Source: Opacimonas sp014872805
GTDB taxonomy: Bacteria; Pseudomonadota; Gammaproteobacteria; Enterobacterales; Alteromonadaceae
Assembly (NCBI GenBank): GCA_014872805.1
Contig: WKFN01000010.1
Location: 1 to 64,000 of the forward strand
DNA: 64,000 nucleotides
Direction: 5' to 3'
Shown here: positions 27,123-36,682 of the stretch, piece by piece
Layout of the letters: the number at the start of each line of letters is the position of its first letter
How positions within the stretch are numbered: position 1 is the first letter of the stretch
Position numbers and translations under genes: made by a program
The notes under the pieces: model-generated
What the model was told of the DNA's origin: nothing
Database searches by the model: none
What the model saw: only the letters and a program-made list of their open reading frames with translations

Positions 27123-27443
27123 ATGGCAACTTGGAATGGTAAATACATACACCCCTACGCAGAGCACGGTAAGAAAGCCGAGCAAGTCAAAAAAGTTACG
27201 GTCTCAATACCGATTAATGTGCTTAAAGTGTTGACCGATGAACGAACCAGACGTCAAGTAAATAATTTGCGTCATGCCACTAACTCTGAGTTGCTATGTG
27301 AGGCCTTTTTGCATGCGTTTACTGGGCAGCCACTGCCCAACGATGATGACTTAGCTAAAGAAAATCCCCATCGCATTCCAGCTGAGGCGAGAACCTTGAT
27401 GGAACAAATGGGAATGCTAGAGGTGGAGGAAGTCGAAAAATAA
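27123..27443 (+). CDS. metJ: Met repressor MetJ
   Basis: A ribbon-helix-helix repressor (106 aa) of methionine genes with SAM as corepressor. It is nearly identical to E. coli MetJ over KKVTVSIPINVLKVLTDERT and TRRQVNNLRHATNSELLCEA. I prefer the second of two adjacent ATGs (27123) to match the family start; 27120 is equally possible. It is divergent from metF and likely autoregulated through the shared met boxes. Confidence 0.96.
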   Translation: MATWNGKYIHPYAEHGKKAEQVKKVTVSIPINVLKVLTDERTRRQVNNLRHATNSELLCEAFLHAFTGQPLPNDDDLAKENPHRIPAEARTLMEQMGMLEVEEVEK

Positions 27444-27448
27444 TCGGT

Positions 27449-28693
27449 TTACTCCATATAGCCTTCAGGTAATTCTTCTAAGAATGCGACGCCTGAGTCA
27501 ATTGCAGCTTGGGCAACTGCTTTAGCGATACGTGCGCATAATCTCGGATCCATTGGTTTAGGAATAATGTAATCGCGACCAAATTCTAAAGAAGCCGAAT
27601 TACTTGCTAGCAAGACCTCTTCAGGAACCGGTTCTTTAGATACTGCACGCAAAGCTTCTACTGCAGCAACTTTCATTTCATCATTAATGGCATTAGAACG
27701 AACATCTAGTGCCCCACGAAAGATAAACGGAAAACACAATACGTTGTTGACCTGATTGGGGTAATCAGAACGGCCAGTGGCCATAATTAAATCAGAACGC
27801 GTGGCATGAGCGAGTTCAGGTTTGATTTCCGGATCTGGGTTTGAGCATGCAAATACAACTGGATTTGGCGCCATTAAAGAAAGTGTTTCAGCTGGTAAGA
27901 CATCAGGCCCTGACAAGCCGAGGAACACATCAGCTCCGTCCATTACATCTTCAAGCGTTCGTTTGTCAGTGTTATTCGCAAAAGCAAGTTTGTGCTCAGG
28001 TAAGTTCTCACGACGGGTGTGGATCACGCCATTGCGGTCAATCATGTAAACTTTTTCACGTTGCGCACCACACTTGATCAATAGCTCCATACATGCAATC
28101 GCAGCTGCCCCTGCGCCCATACATACAAAACGTGCGTCTTCAATGGCTTTGCCTTGGATCTCTAATGCGTTGAGCATACCTGCAGCCGTAACGATAGCGG
28201 TGCCATGCTGGTCATCATGAAAAATTGGGATCTTACAACGTTTCTGTAATTCGCGCTCAATTTCAAAACACTCTGGGGCTTTGATATCTTCAAGGTTAAT
28301 GCCACCAAAGGTATCTGCGATATTTGCTACCGTGTTAATGAATTCTTCGGTGGTGCGGTGATTGACCTCAATATCTATCGAGTCCAATCCTGCAAAGCGT
28401 TTAAATAACAAGGCTTTACCTTCCATTACTGGTTTGGATGCCAACGGCCCTAAGTTCCCTAATCCCAAAATAGCGGAACCATTTGAAATGACCGCAACCA
28501 TATTACCTTTGGCCGTGTATTTGTAAGCCAAATTTGGGTCGTCGGCAATTTCACGAACGGGCTCAGCAACACCTGGACTATAGGCTAATGCTAGGTCATT
28601 GACCGTTTCAGCTGGTGTAGTTAATTCAACGCTAATTTTTCCTGGAGTAGGGAGGGCGTGGTAGTCTAACGCCTGTTGACGGAAATCCGACAT
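27449..28693 (-). CDS. NAD(P)-dependent malic enzyme (short form)
   Basis: Oxidative decarboxylation of malate to pyruvate. About 414 aa: a malic-enzyme domain followed by an NAD(P)-binding domain (GAGAAAIACMELL). It lacks the phosphotransacetylase domain of E. coli MaeB. Metal and substrate motifs LEDIKAPECF and HDDQHGTA are intact. I chose ATG 28693 (MSDFRQQ), where family similarity begins; ATG 28705 is possible. A longer frame running to 28795 reads through the likely leader. It is convergent with metJ. Confidence 0.93.
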   Translation of the reverse strand: MSDFRQQALDYHALPTPGKISVELTTPAETVNDLALAYSPGVAEPVREIADDPNLAYKYTAKGNMVAVISNGSAILGLGNLGPLASKPVMEGKALLFKRFAGLDSIDIEVNHRTTEEFINTVANIADTFGGINLEDIKAPECFEIERELQKRCKIPIFHDDQHGTAIVTAAGMLNALEIQGKAIEDARFVCMGAGAAAIACMELLIKCGAQREKVYMIDRNGVIHTRRENLPEHKLAFANNTDKRTLEDVMDGADVFLGLSGPDVLPAETLSLMAPNPVVFACSNPDPEIKPELAHATRSDLIMATGRSDYPNQVNNVLCFPFIFRGALDVRSNAINDEMKVAAVEALRAVSKEPVPEEVLLASNSASLEFGRDYIIPKPMDPRLCARIAKAVAQAAIDSGVAFLEELPEGYME

Positions 28694-28825
28694 CTCGATG
28701 GGCATCCTTATATAGGGTATTGAGAAATAACGCCTTGAGGCAAATAACGTATTATTTTTATTGTTGTATAGGTAAATGTAACACACCCAAAACAAAATGT
28801 AAGAGGCAAAAAACAGTCAGCACAA

Positions 28826-28850
28826 AAAAAGCGTCATAAAGACGCTTTTT
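28826..28850 (-). terminator. Terminator of rpmE
   Basis: A stem AAAAAGCGTC/GACGCTTTTT with an ATAAA loop, flanked by A and T runs so that it works in either direction. It lies 18 bp past the rpmE stop. Confidence 0.8.
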
Positions 28851-28868
28851 CTGTATAAGACATTGGGC

Positions 28869-29081
28869 TTACTTAGATTTAAGTGCACCAAAACGCTTGT
28901 TGAAGCGGTCAACACGACCACCTGTATCAACGTTACGTTGCTTACCAGTATAAAATGGGTGACAAGCTGAACAAACGTCCAAGTTTAAGTCTTTACCAAC
29001 CGTAGAACGGATTTTGATGACGTTGCCGCAAGAACAGTTTGCAGTAATTTCTTCGTAGTTAGGGTGAATACCTGTTTTCAT
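28869..29081 (-). CDS. rpmE: 50S ribosomal protein L31 (zinc-binding form)
   Basis: Ribosomal protein L31, 70 aa. It has the four-cysteine zinc type (C16, C18, C37, C40), so it is the zinc form and not the RpmE2/YkgM-like replacement. It is divergent from priA, as in many gammaproteobacteria. Confidence 0.97.
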   Translation of the reverse strand: MKTGIHPNYEEITANCSCGNVIKIRSTVGKDLNLDVCSACHPFYTGKQRNVDTGGRVDRFNKRFGALKSK

Positions 29082-29233
29082 GGGTTACTCCAATATAGAA
29101 GCCGTATCGCTATAAGATCTAGGCATACCTAATCAAACACCATACGCTAATAAAAATATGACAAGCAATTAAACTTGCCGTTTAGGGTCGCGCATATTAA
29201 AGTAATCTGTCTTTTGGATCAAGTGTTTATTCA

Positions 29234-31462
29234 ATGCACATCTATGCAGTAGCGATTCCGGTTCCCTTGTATAAAACGTTTCACTATACCAGTACTGAGA
29301 CGCTTGTTGTGGGTGCGCGCGTGGAAGTGAACTTCGCCAATCGTCGCATGGTCGGGATTGTTTGGCAAGAGACCGATGTCCATGAAATCGAGGCAACCAT
29401 ATGTAAAAAGCTTAAACCGATTATTCGCTTGCTTGATCAATCCCCTATTTTTGATACTACTTGGCGTACATTATTGCAATGGTTAGCAGAATATTATCAA
29501 CACCCTATTGGTGAGGTATGTCAGACAGCACTTCCTGTTGCGCTTCGCAAGCCGAACGGAAGTAGTCAATTTCCCGCACAGACTTATCTAAAGCTTACTG
29601 CAGAATTTCAAGCGCAATGGGACGATATTGGGGATGCGGAGCCGATTTTCAAAAACTCCGGTCATCGAGCTGCTAGCCAGCAACAAGCACTGTTTAGCGA
29701 AATAGCTCAAGGCGCAAAAGTACTGACAGACATTCGTCAATCTTATACCAAACCAACTCTGGATGGTCTTAAGCAAAAAGACATGATTACAGAATTTGCA
29801 GCGCCGGTCGTTGCCGGCGTCTGGCAACGTTCTACTGATTATTGGGAAAACTTATCACATGCCCGAGCAAATGTTGAACAAGCTCTTGTGATCACGGGGA
29901 TAACCGCGCAATTGGAACAATATGGGGCGTTTTTACTTGAAGGCATTACCGGCAGTGGTAAAACGGAAGTGTATTTGCAAATTATTGCCCACGTTCTAGC
30001 GAGAGGGCAGCAAGTGTTAATCCTGGTACCAGAGATAGGGTTAACGCCACAGACGGTTTCACGTTTTGAACAGCGCTTTGGTATCGAAGTAGGAGTAATT
30101 CATTCAGGCTTAACTGACGCAGCTCGTTTAACCGTCTGGCAAAAGGCAAGAGCTGAGCAAATTGGCTTGGTGATAGGTACACGCTCAGCGATTTTTACCC
30201 CTTTACCTGCTTTGGGAATGATCATCATTGATGAAGAACACGATGAATCTTTTAAACAACAGGATGGTCTTAAATATCACGCTCGAGCACTAGCAACCAT
30301 GATTGCGCATAAACGCAATATTCCTTTATTGCTGGGGACAGCCACCCCAACGGCTGAGACACTGCACAATGCGCAAACGGGAAAATATCAGCATTTTACC
30401 TTGCAACAACGTGCTGGTGGAGCGGTGCCTGCGACCTTGCGTCTGGTCGATACCTCGCAAGTTACTTTAACTTCAGGCTTGGCGGATGAAACGCTAAAAA
30501 CCATGCAGCAGCATCTCAATGCAGGGAATCAAGTATTGGTATTTCTCAATCGCAGAGGCTATGCGCCAGCCGTGGTTTGCCAGCAATGTGGATACGCTCA
30601 AGAATGCCGCTCCTGTGATAAACCATTTACTTATCATCGCGCCAAAAGCAAGCTGATTTGTCATCATTGCACGGAACAAGTCAACCTATACCAGACCTGC
30701 ATGCATTGTGGACATCACACTATGCAAACTGAAGGGATCGGCACTGAGCAGTTGACTGCGCAAATAGATGCGTTGTTTCCCCATTACCGAACCATACGAA
30801 TAGATTCCGATGCGATGCGGGGAAAAGATGTATTAACTAACACACTTGATGCAATTAATGCTAACGATTATCAAATTTTGGTGGGCACTCAGATTTTGGC
30901 CAAAGGACATCACTTTGCCAATGTTACTTGTGTGGTGATCATGGATGTCGATACGGCGCTTTTTTCGCCTGATTTTCGTGCCACTGAAAAATTAGCGCAG
31001 TTGATCACACAAATCTCGGGACGAGCTGGGCGCGCAACCAAACCCGGAGAAACTCTGTTGCAGACTGCGCAACCAGGACACCCGCTCATCCAAGATTTAT
31101 TACACAATGGGTACGGTCATTGTATACGCACGATTTTGCATGAGCGTCAGGCGAACCAATTACCACCCTTTACCCATCAAGCATTGGTTCGAGCGGAAGA
31201 TGCAGACATAAGTAAGTGTTTGCGTTTATTGCATTTTGCAATGCAACAATGCGAACAACTACAATCGCTGATGCTTCTTGGGCCATTACCGTGTTTGATA
31301 GAAAAACGTCAGTCTCGGTATCGGTATCAATTGTTATTACAAGCTGAGCAACGAGGGTACTTGCAAGGTGTGTTAAAACAATTAACGCCTTCAATTCAAG
31401 CGCTTGCACAAGAATTGCGCATTCGCTGGTCAGTTGATGTGGATAATATAGATTTTAGTTAA
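29234..31462 (+). CDS. priA: Primosomal protein N' (replication restart helicase PriA)
   Basis: Superfamily 2 DNA helicase that reloads DnaB at stalled forks. Full length at 742 aa: an N-terminal 3'-DNA-binding domain, Walker A GITGSGKT (237-244), DEEHD (333-337) and the inserted zinc cluster of eight cysteines (449, 452, 458, 461, 476, 479, 489, 492). It begins a co-directional block with ftsN and hslVU. Confidence 0.97.
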   Translation: MHIYAVAIPVPLYKTFHYTSTETLVVGARVEVNFANRRMVGIVWQETDVHEIEATICKKLKPIIRLLDQSPIFDTTWRTLLQWLAEYYQHPIGEVCQTALPVALRKPNGSSQFPAQTYLKLTAEFQAQWDDIGDAEPIFKNSGHRAASQQQALFSEIAQGAKVLTDIRQSYTKPTLDGLKQKDMITEFAAPVVAGVWQRSTDYWENLSHARANVEQALVITGITAQLEQYGAFLLEGITGSGKTEVYLQIIAHVLARGQQVLILVPEIGLTPQTVSRFEQRFGIEVGVIHSGLTDAARLTVWQKARAEQIGLVIGTRSAIFTPLPALGMIIIDEEHDESFKQQDGLKYHARALATMIAHKRNIPLLLGTATPTAETLHNAQTGKYQHFTLQQRAGGAVPATLRLVDTSQVTLTSGLADETLKTMQQHLNAGNQVLVFLNRRGYAPAVVCQQCGYAQECRSCDKPFTYHRAKSKLICHHCTEQVNLYQTCMHCGHHTMQTEGIGTEQLTAQIDALFPHYRTIRIDSDAMRGKDVLTNTLDAINANDYQILVGTQILAKGHHFANVTCVVIMDVDTALFSPDFRATEKLAQLITQISGRAGRATKPGETLLQTAQPGHPLIQDLLHNGYGHCIRTILHERQANQLPPFTHQALVRAEDADISKCLRLLHFAMQQCEQLQSLMLLGPLPCLIEKRQSRYRYQLLLQAEQRGYLQGVLKQLTPSIQALAQELRIRWSVDVDNIDFS

Positions 31463-31510
31463 GAGGTTGGTACAATACCTAGGTCTTTCACAATGTGAGC
31501 TGTAACTTTT

Positions 31511-32077
31511 ATGGCGACTCGAGATTACGTCAACCGTCAACCTAAACCGCGCAAACCTAAAAATAATCAGCAACAACAGCGAAAAGTTTCAATAATACGG
31601 ATCACGATGACCTTTTTGGTATTGTTTGGGTTTATTGCTGGATTATACTGGTTGAGTCAACAACCTCTTGGGCAAGGCATCGCTGATGAGCCTAATGAAA
31701 CTTCTGTTCCCAAGCAATCGCTTGCAGAGAGTTCGGTGCAGTCTGTTAACGACGAACCGTTACCTGAGCTACCCCAAGAAGAGTGGGAATTTATCAAAAT
31801 TTTGCCAGGCTATGAGGTTGAAGTCGATGTTGAAGCGATCACATCCGATAAGCTATTTTTGATGCAATGTGGCTCGTTCCGACAATTCGAACAAGCTGAT
31901 TCGATGAAAGCGACGATGGCCTTAGCTGGTCTTGAGCCTCAAATACGCGGTTCCAACAATGGTTGGTATCGAGTAATACTAGGTCCGTATGATTCCAGAC
32001 GTGATGCTGAGAAAGACCGTCACAAACTGCAAGGCGTCAATATTCATAGTTGCAAGATTTGGTTATGGAATTTGTAA
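31511..32077 (+). CDS. ftsN: Cell division protein FtsN (SPOR domain)
   Basis: A bitopic division protein of 188 aa. The start MATRDYVNR closely matches E. coli FtsN, including D5, which contacts FtsA there. One TM helix (about 29-48), a short variable periplasmic linker and a C-terminal SPOR domain (about 112-188, LMQCGSF and YRVILGPY) follow. It is shorter than E. coli FtsN mainly in the linker. The priA-ftsN-hslVU order supports the name. Confidence 0.9.
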   Translation: MATRDYVNRQPKPRKPKNNQQQQRKVSIIRITMTFLVLFGFIAGLYWLSQQPLGQGIADEPNETSVPKQSLAESSVQSVNDEPLPELPQEEWEFIKILPGYEVEVDVEAITSDKLFLMQCGSFRQFEQADSMKATMALAGLEPQIRGSNNGWYRVILGPYDSRRDAEKDRHKLQGVNIHSCKIWLWNL

Positions 32078-32088
32078 CTTAAACAAAA

Positions 32089-32117
32089 CTTGAAAATCTG
32101 ATAATCATCCTTACTTA
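32089..32117 (+). promoter_or_regulatory. Possible sigma-32 promoter of hslVU
   Basis: CTTGAAA (32089-32095) is a perfect heat-shock -35. After a 13-bp spacer, CCTTACTTA (32109-32117) is a partial match to the CCCCATNTA -10. The -10 would overlap the left arm of the hairpin at 32108-32141. Confidence 0.35.
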
Positions 32118-32141
32118 ATACAAATAGTTCATAAGTAAGGA
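32108..32141 (+). promoter_or_regulatory. Hairpin sequestering the hslV Shine-Dalgarno
   Basis: TCCTTACTTA (32108-32117) pairs perfectly with TAAGTAAGGA (32132-32141) across a 14-nt loop. The right arm contains the hslV ribosome site AAGGA, 6 nt from the GTG start. In an mRNA covering both arms the site would be closed, as in an RNA thermometer. Confidence 0.5.
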
Positions 32142-32147
32142 ATCAAT

Positions 32148-32672
32148 GTGACCACAATAGTATCGGTAAGACGTGGCAATCAAGTTGTCGTTGCTGGTGA
32201 TGGGCAAGTATCTCTTGGCAACACGGTAATGAAAGGCAATGCGCGCAAAGTTCGTCGCATCTACAGAGACAAAGTTATCGCAGGTTTTGCCGGAGGCACG
32301 GCGGATGCCTTTACTTTGTTTGAACGTTTTGAAGCAAAACTTGAATTGCACCAAGGTCATCTCATAAAAGCGGCTGTTGAATTGGCCAAAGATTGGCGAA
32401 CAGATAGGATGTTGCGTCGCCTAGAAGCGATTTTAGTGGTTGCTGATCACAGTGCATCTTTGATGATTACTGGAAACGGCGACGTGATCCAAACCGATCA
32501 TGACCTGATCGCTACTGGTTCAGGTGGACCATTTGCGCAAGCTGCTGCAACGGCATTATTTCACAACACAGAATTAAGTGCACAAGACATTGCAACCAAA
32601 GCTCTTACAATCGCAGGTGATATTTGCGTGTATACCAATCATTCTCAGACGGTTGAAATTCTCGATTATTAA
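32148..32672 (+). CDS. hslV: ATP-dependent protease subunit HslV
   Basis: Peptidase subunit (174 aa) of the HslVU/ClpYQ heat-shock protease, a proteasome-like double hexamer. The mature N-terminus begins with the catalytic Thr after removal of Met (TTIVSVRR). GDGQVSLGNTVMKG is the family signature. It starts with GTG behind an AAGGA buried in an inverted repeat. It is followed 32 bp later by hslU. Confidence 0.96.
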   Translation: MTTIVSVRRGNQVVVAGDGQVSLGNTVMKGNARKVRRIYRDKVIAGFAGGTADAFTLFERFEAKLELHQGHLIKAAVELAKDWRTDRMLRRLEAILVVADHSASLMITGNGDVIQTDHDLIATGSGGPFAQAAATALFHNTELSAQDIATKALTIAGDICVYTNHSQTVEILDY

Positions 32673-32704
32673 TTCAGCCATCTACTTTTACAGGAAACCT
32701 AATT

Positions 32705-34033
32705 ATGTCAGAAATGACTCCGCGTGAAATTGTTCACGAACTTGATAGCCATATCATTGGCCAACAAGACGCAAAGCGCGCAGTATCTATCGCTCTGCGT
32801 AATCGCTGGCGTCGAATGCAGCTTCCATCTGAACTTCGCCAAGAAGTCAGCCCAAAGAATATCCTGATGATTGGTCCAACAGGCGTCGGCAAAACCGAGA
32901 TTGCTCGTCGCTTAGCTAAGCTGGCCAATGCGCCTTTTGTCAAAGTTGAGGCGACCAAATTTACGGAAGTCGGTTATGTGGGTAAAGAAGTTGAGTCGAT
33001 TATTCGCGATTTGACAGACATAGCAGTAAAAATGGTCAAAGAGCAAGCGATGCAAAAGGTACGTTTTCGTGCCGAAGAAGCGGCGGAAGAAAAGATTTTG
33101 GACATTCTGATCCCACCCCCAGAAAATATTTTTGGTGAAAAAGAAGATGTGGACAACAACAGTACACGTCAAACGTTTCGAAAAAAATTACGCGAAGGGA
33201 AACTAGACGACAAAGAAATCGAAATTGATGTCGCGCTACCTCAAGTTGGAGTCGAAATTATGGCTCCTCCAGGTATGGAAGAAATGACTAATCAATTACA
33301 AGGTATGTTCCAAAACCTCTCTGGCGATAAGAAGAAAAAGAAAACACTCCCCGTCAAAGAAGCCTTGAAGTTATTAGTCGAAGAAGAAGCGGCGAAACTC
33401 GTTAATCAAGATGATTTAAAACAAGATGCAATTGATGCCGTTGAGCAAAATGGCATTGTGTTTATCGATGAAATCGACAAGATATGTAAGAGTGAAGGCA
33501 AAAGCAGCGCTGATGTGTCACGTGAAGGTGTTCAGCGAGACTTGCTACCCATTGTCGAAGGTTCCACGGTTTCAACAAAACATGGTATGGTCAAAACAGA
33601 TCATATTTTGTTTATTGCATCCGGTGCGTTCCAAATGAGTAAGCCTTCTGATTTGATTCCAGAATTACAAGGTCGTTTACCCATCAGAGTTGAGCTATCG
33701 GCTTTGAGCGTAGAGGACTTTACTCGCATCTTAACTGAACCGAATGCCTCGTTAACTGAACAGTATATTGCTTTGTTAGGGACCGAAGGCGTCAAGCTCA
33801 GTTTTGATGAATCTGGCATTCAGCGTATTGCCGAAGTCGCTTGGCAAGTTAACGAAAAAACAGAAAACATTGGTGCTCGTCGTCTGCACACTGTGATGGA
33901 GCGGTTAATGGAAGAAATCTCCTTTGTCGCGAGTGAAAAGGATGGTGAATCTCTGTTAATTGATAAAGCCTATGTCGATGAGCATCTAGAAATGCTTGCG
34001 GATAATGAAGATTTGAGTCGCTACATTCTATAG
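32705..34033 (+). CDS. hslU: ATP-dependent protease ATPase subunit HslU
   Basis: AAA+ unfoldase (442 aa) that feeds substrates to HslV. It has Walker A GPTGVGKT (57-64), the GYVGKEVES pore loop, Walker B FIDEIDKI, sensor-region residues and the C-terminal tail ending RYIL that inserts into HslV. Usual length. The gene ends before a strong terminator. Confidence 0.97.
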   Translation: MSEMTPREIVHELDSHIIGQQDAKRAVSIALRNRWRRMQLPSELRQEVSPKNILMIGPTGVGKTEIARRLAKLANAPFVKVEATKFTEVGYVGKEVESIIRDLTDIAVKMVKEQAMQKVRFRAEEAAEEKILDILIPPPENIFGEKEDVDNNSTRQTFRKKLREGKLDDKEIEIDVALPQVGVEIMAPPGMEEMTNQLQGMFQNLSGDKKKKKTLPVKEALKLLVEEEAAKLVNQDDLKQDAIDAVEQNGIVFIDEIDKICKSEGKSSADVSREGVQRDLLPIVEGSTVSTKHGMVKTDHILFIASGAFQMSKPSDLIPELQGRLPIRVELSALSVEDFTRILTEPNASLTEQYIALLGTEGVKLSFDESGIQRIAEVAWQVNEKTENIGARRLHTVMERLMEEISFVASEKDGESLLIDKAYVDEHLEMLADNEDLSRYIL

Positions 34034-34060
34034 CAATAACGAGCATCTCCGAGATTGGTG

Positions 34061-34096
34061 AAACCGCTGATGACGAAAGTCTGAAGCGGTTTTTTG
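34061..34096 (+). terminator. Rho-independent terminator of hslVU
   Basis: Stem AAACCGCT/AGCGGTTT enclosing a small inner stem GAC-GAAA-GTC, followed by a T run, 27 bp after the hslU stop. Confidence 0.85.
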
Positions 34097-34129
34097 TTAA
34101 CAAAACTTGAAATTTATTTTTCTCACGGT

Positions 34130-34149
34130 AAACTTAAACGATTAAGTTT
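34130..34149. promoter_or_regulatory. LacI-type operator upstream of the sucrose phosphorylase gene
   Basis: AAACTTAAAC/GATTAAGTTT is a 20-bp palindrome with a central CG and one mismatched pair, ending 14 bp before the start codon. A related half-site, GATTAAG, recurs upstream of the adjacent lacI-family gene. It would block transcription or early elongation when bound. Confidence 0.6.
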
Positions 34150-34163
34150 TGTCGTGAATAATT

Positions 34164-35624
34164 ATGAAATACCAAAATAAAGTACAGCTAATTACTTATG
34201 TTGATCGTTTAAGTGGCGGCACGGTTCAGCAACTGCATCAAATGTTAAAAGAATGTTTCCCTAATGTGTTTGGTGGAATTCATTTACTGCCTTTTTACAA
34301 TCCCATTGACGGGGAAGATGCTGGGTTTGATCCAATTGATCACACATCAGTGGACGCTCGATTGGGAAACTGGGATGATGTGCAAGCTTTAGGACAAGAC
34401 TTTGATTTGATGGCTGACATGATTGTCAATCACATGTCAGCCCAATCTATACCGTTTCAGGACGTCTTAGCAAAAGGTAAAGATTCCACCTATTGGGATT
34501 TGTTTTTAACCAAACAAAAGGTGTTCGGTGATAAGCCACACCCCGATGATATTGCAAATATATTTCGTCCAAGACCAACGTCACCTTTCACCAAGATGAC
34601 CTTAGGCGATGGCTCAGAAGCTGACTTTTGGACAACATTTACTCCAAATCAGATCGATATTGATGTTGATTCTGAACAGGGTAAAGCCTACCTAGATGCG
34701 ATTTTGACGACGTTTTCGCGTAATAATATTAAGCTGATTCGCCTTGATGCTGCCGGTTATGCAATAAAACAGGCTGGCACAAATTGCTTTATGATGCCTC
34801 AAACGTTTGCATTTATTGAAGCATTATCTTCTCGAGCAGAAGCATTGGGTATGACATGTTTGGTTGAAATCCATTCCTACTACAAGATCCAATGCGAAAT
34901 CGCCAAGCGCTGCTCTCTAGTTTATGATTTTGCCCTACCTCCTTTGGTTCTGCATGCAATGAATACCAAAGACCTAGCACCACTTGCAACGTGGCTTGAG
35001 ATGTCCCCACGAAACTGTGTAACCGTATTGGATACCCATGACGGGATTGGCATTGTGGATGTCGGTGCCAATGGAGATGAACCTGGCTTATTAACTCCAG
35101 AACAAATCGATACATTAGTGGAGAGTATTCATGACCAATGTGCTGGAGAAAGCCGAGCGGCCACAGGGTCTGCGGCAAATAACGTCGATTTGTATCAAGT
35201 GAATTGTACGTATTACAGTGCGTTAGGCTGCGATGATTATCGTTACTTATTGTCTCGTGCGATTCAGTTTTTCTGCCCAGGGATCCCACAAGTATATTAT
35301 ACAGGGTTATTAGCACTGCCAAATGACATGGACTTGTTAGCCAAATCTCAAGTTGGACGTGACATAAATCGCAGTTATTTGGACTTGGCAAAAGTACAAC
35401 AACACGCGCAAAAGTCAGTCGTGCAAGCGTTACTTAAATTAATTCAAAAGCGCAATCAAAACGATGCTTTTTCTGGCGAGTTTAGCCAAGTTATGACAGA
35501 TCATCGCTACTCCATGCTGTGGGCAAATGGAACCCAGGTTGCTCGGCTGGATATTGATTTGGCGACGCTGAATGCGCATGTCGCTTTTGATAGCGAAGTG
35601 ATTGAATTACGCAGTTGGCTGTAA
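34164..35624 (+). CDS. GH13 subfamily 18 phosphorylase, probably sucrose phosphorylase
   Basis: A 486-aa (beta/alpha)8 enzyme predicted to cleave sucrose with phosphate to glucose-1-phosphate and fructose in the cytoplasm. No signal peptide is seen. Catalytic residues align with the Bifidobacterium enzyme: nucleophile D195 (RLDAAGYA), acid/base E235 (VEIHSY) and transition-state D293 (LDTHDGIG). The QVNCTYYSALG and GRDINR loops are also conserved. Close GH13_18 relatives act on sucrose-6-phosphate or glucosylglycerol, so substrate identity is inferred. Convergent with a LacI regulator 1 bp away. No transporter or fructokinase is adjacent. Confidence 0.85.
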   Translation: MKYQNKVQLITYVDRLSGGTVQQLHQMLKECFPNVFGGIHLLPFYNPIDGEDAGFDPIDHTSVDARLGNWDDVQALGQDFDLMADMIVNHMSAQSIPFQDVLAKGKDSTYWDLFLTKQKVFGDKPHPDDIANIFRPRPTSPFTKMTLGDGSEADFWTTFTPNQIDIDVDSEQGKAYLDAILTTFSRNNIKLIRLDAAGYAIKQAGTNCFMMPQTFAFIEALSSRAEALGMTCLVEIHSYYKIQCEIAKRCSLVYDFALPPLVLHAMNTKDLAPLATWLEMSPRNCVTVLDTHDGIGIVDVGANGDEPGLLTPEQIDTLVESIHDQCAGESRAATGSAANNVDLYQVNCTYYSALGCDDYRYLLSRAIQFFCPGIPQVYYTGLLALPNDMDLLAKSQVGRDINRSYLDLAKVQQHAQKSVVQALLKLIQKRNQNDAFSGEFSQVMTDHRYSMLWANGTQVARLDIDLATLNAHVAFDSEVIELRSWL

Positions 35625-35625
35625 G

Positions 35626-36657
35626 TTATCCGTTGGTCGGGCACGAATCGCCAAAATGCAGGGCAAAGGGTAGTAATTGGGACTCTTTGCTTTGCTTTAA
35701 CAGCATGATGGCAGCACGTTCACCTTTGCTGTCTGAATTTTGTACCACGGTAGTTAGATTAGGGTGAAAGCGTTGGCCTTCATTAGTTCCATCAAAGCCT
35801 ACTACTCTAATATCATCCGGTACTGATAATCCCATCTCAATCGCTTCGCGAATAAAATAGACCGCAATTAGGTCTGACATACAGTAAACAATGGTGGGAC
35901 GAGGCTGATTAGATAACACTTCTTTGGCCGCCCGAACGGCAAAGGATTCGATATTTTCAGGGATACTCCACAGCTGTCCATAATTAAAATCAACGCCGCA
36001 TTCTGCAAACGCTTTTTCGTAACCAAGTAGTCTGCGTCGGCTGATGGATGTGACTGGATCAATCATAGGCACATCATAGATCCGACAAGTCAGCTGAGTT
36101 TCAATTAAGCGCAAGCCAATGACGGCGACCACATCATCCGGTCGAATGGTTTGTTTGACTAATTGATAACACGCCTCAATATTATCGATATTGACGGATG
36201 GGTAACCGTCAATATTAAAGTCCACAGTAATGACTGGCTTAGTCGTTTTACTTAAGGCATCAATTAAATTTGGATTGGTAGGAGAGCCATAACACAAATA
36301 CCCGTCGACAAAATCGTTGACGTTATTGAGATCATCACCGGCACCCGAAACCAACAGAAGCTGTTGACCGTTGGTCTCTAAACACTGGGATACACCGCTA
36401 ATAAAAGTAGACGCAACTGCATCATTAACGGTATACGAGATACTGTTTGCTAAAACTAACCCTACAATACCGGTTTTTCCTCGGCGCAGTGACCGAGCTG
36501 CTTTATTTGGTCCGGTATAACCAAGCTCTTCACAACGCTCGAGGATTTCTAGTCGTTTAGCCCTAGATAGTTGATTGGGTTTGTTGAATGCATTGGATAT
36601 GGTCGCGGTAGACACACCTAATTCTTCAGCTACAGATTTTAAGGTGAGTTTTTTCAC
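35626..36657 (-). CDS. LacI/GalR family transcriptional regulator
   Basis: A repressor of 343 aa. The N-terminal helix-turn-helix (about 4-24, LKSVAEELGVSTATISNAFN) and hinge are followed by a periplasmic-binding-protein-like ligand domain (about 60-335). It sits tail-to-tail with the sucrose phosphorylase gene, whose promoter carries a LacI-type palindrome. A similar site lies upstream of this gene, so it is the likely local, self-regulating repressor. Effector (sucrose or a derivative) is inferred from context only. Confidence 0.88.
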   Translation of the reverse strand: MKKLTLKSVAEELGVSTATISNAFNKPNQLSRAKRLEILERCEELGYTGPNKAARSLRRGKTGIVGLVLANSISYTVNDAVASTFISGVSQCLETNGQQLLLVSGAGDDLNNVNDFVDGYLCYGSPTNPNLIDALSKTTKPVITVDFNIDGYPSVNIDNIEACYQLVKQTIRPDDVVAVIGLRLIETQLTCRIYDVPMIDPVTSISRRRLLGYEKAFAECGVDFNYGQLWSIPENIESFAVRAAKEVLSNQPRPTIVYCMSDLIAVYFIREAIEMGLSVPDDIRVVGFDGTNEGQRFHPNLTTVVQNSDSKGERAAIMLLKQSKESQLLPFALHFGDSCPTNG

Positions 36658-36682
36658 GAGACGAACCTTGTAGTAAATAGGT

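Noticed and set aside
34813..35391. A 192-codon frame on the minus strand opposite the sucrose phosphorylase gene
   Set aside because: It is the mirror of a well-supported GH13 gene, has no family resemblance and no ribosome site.
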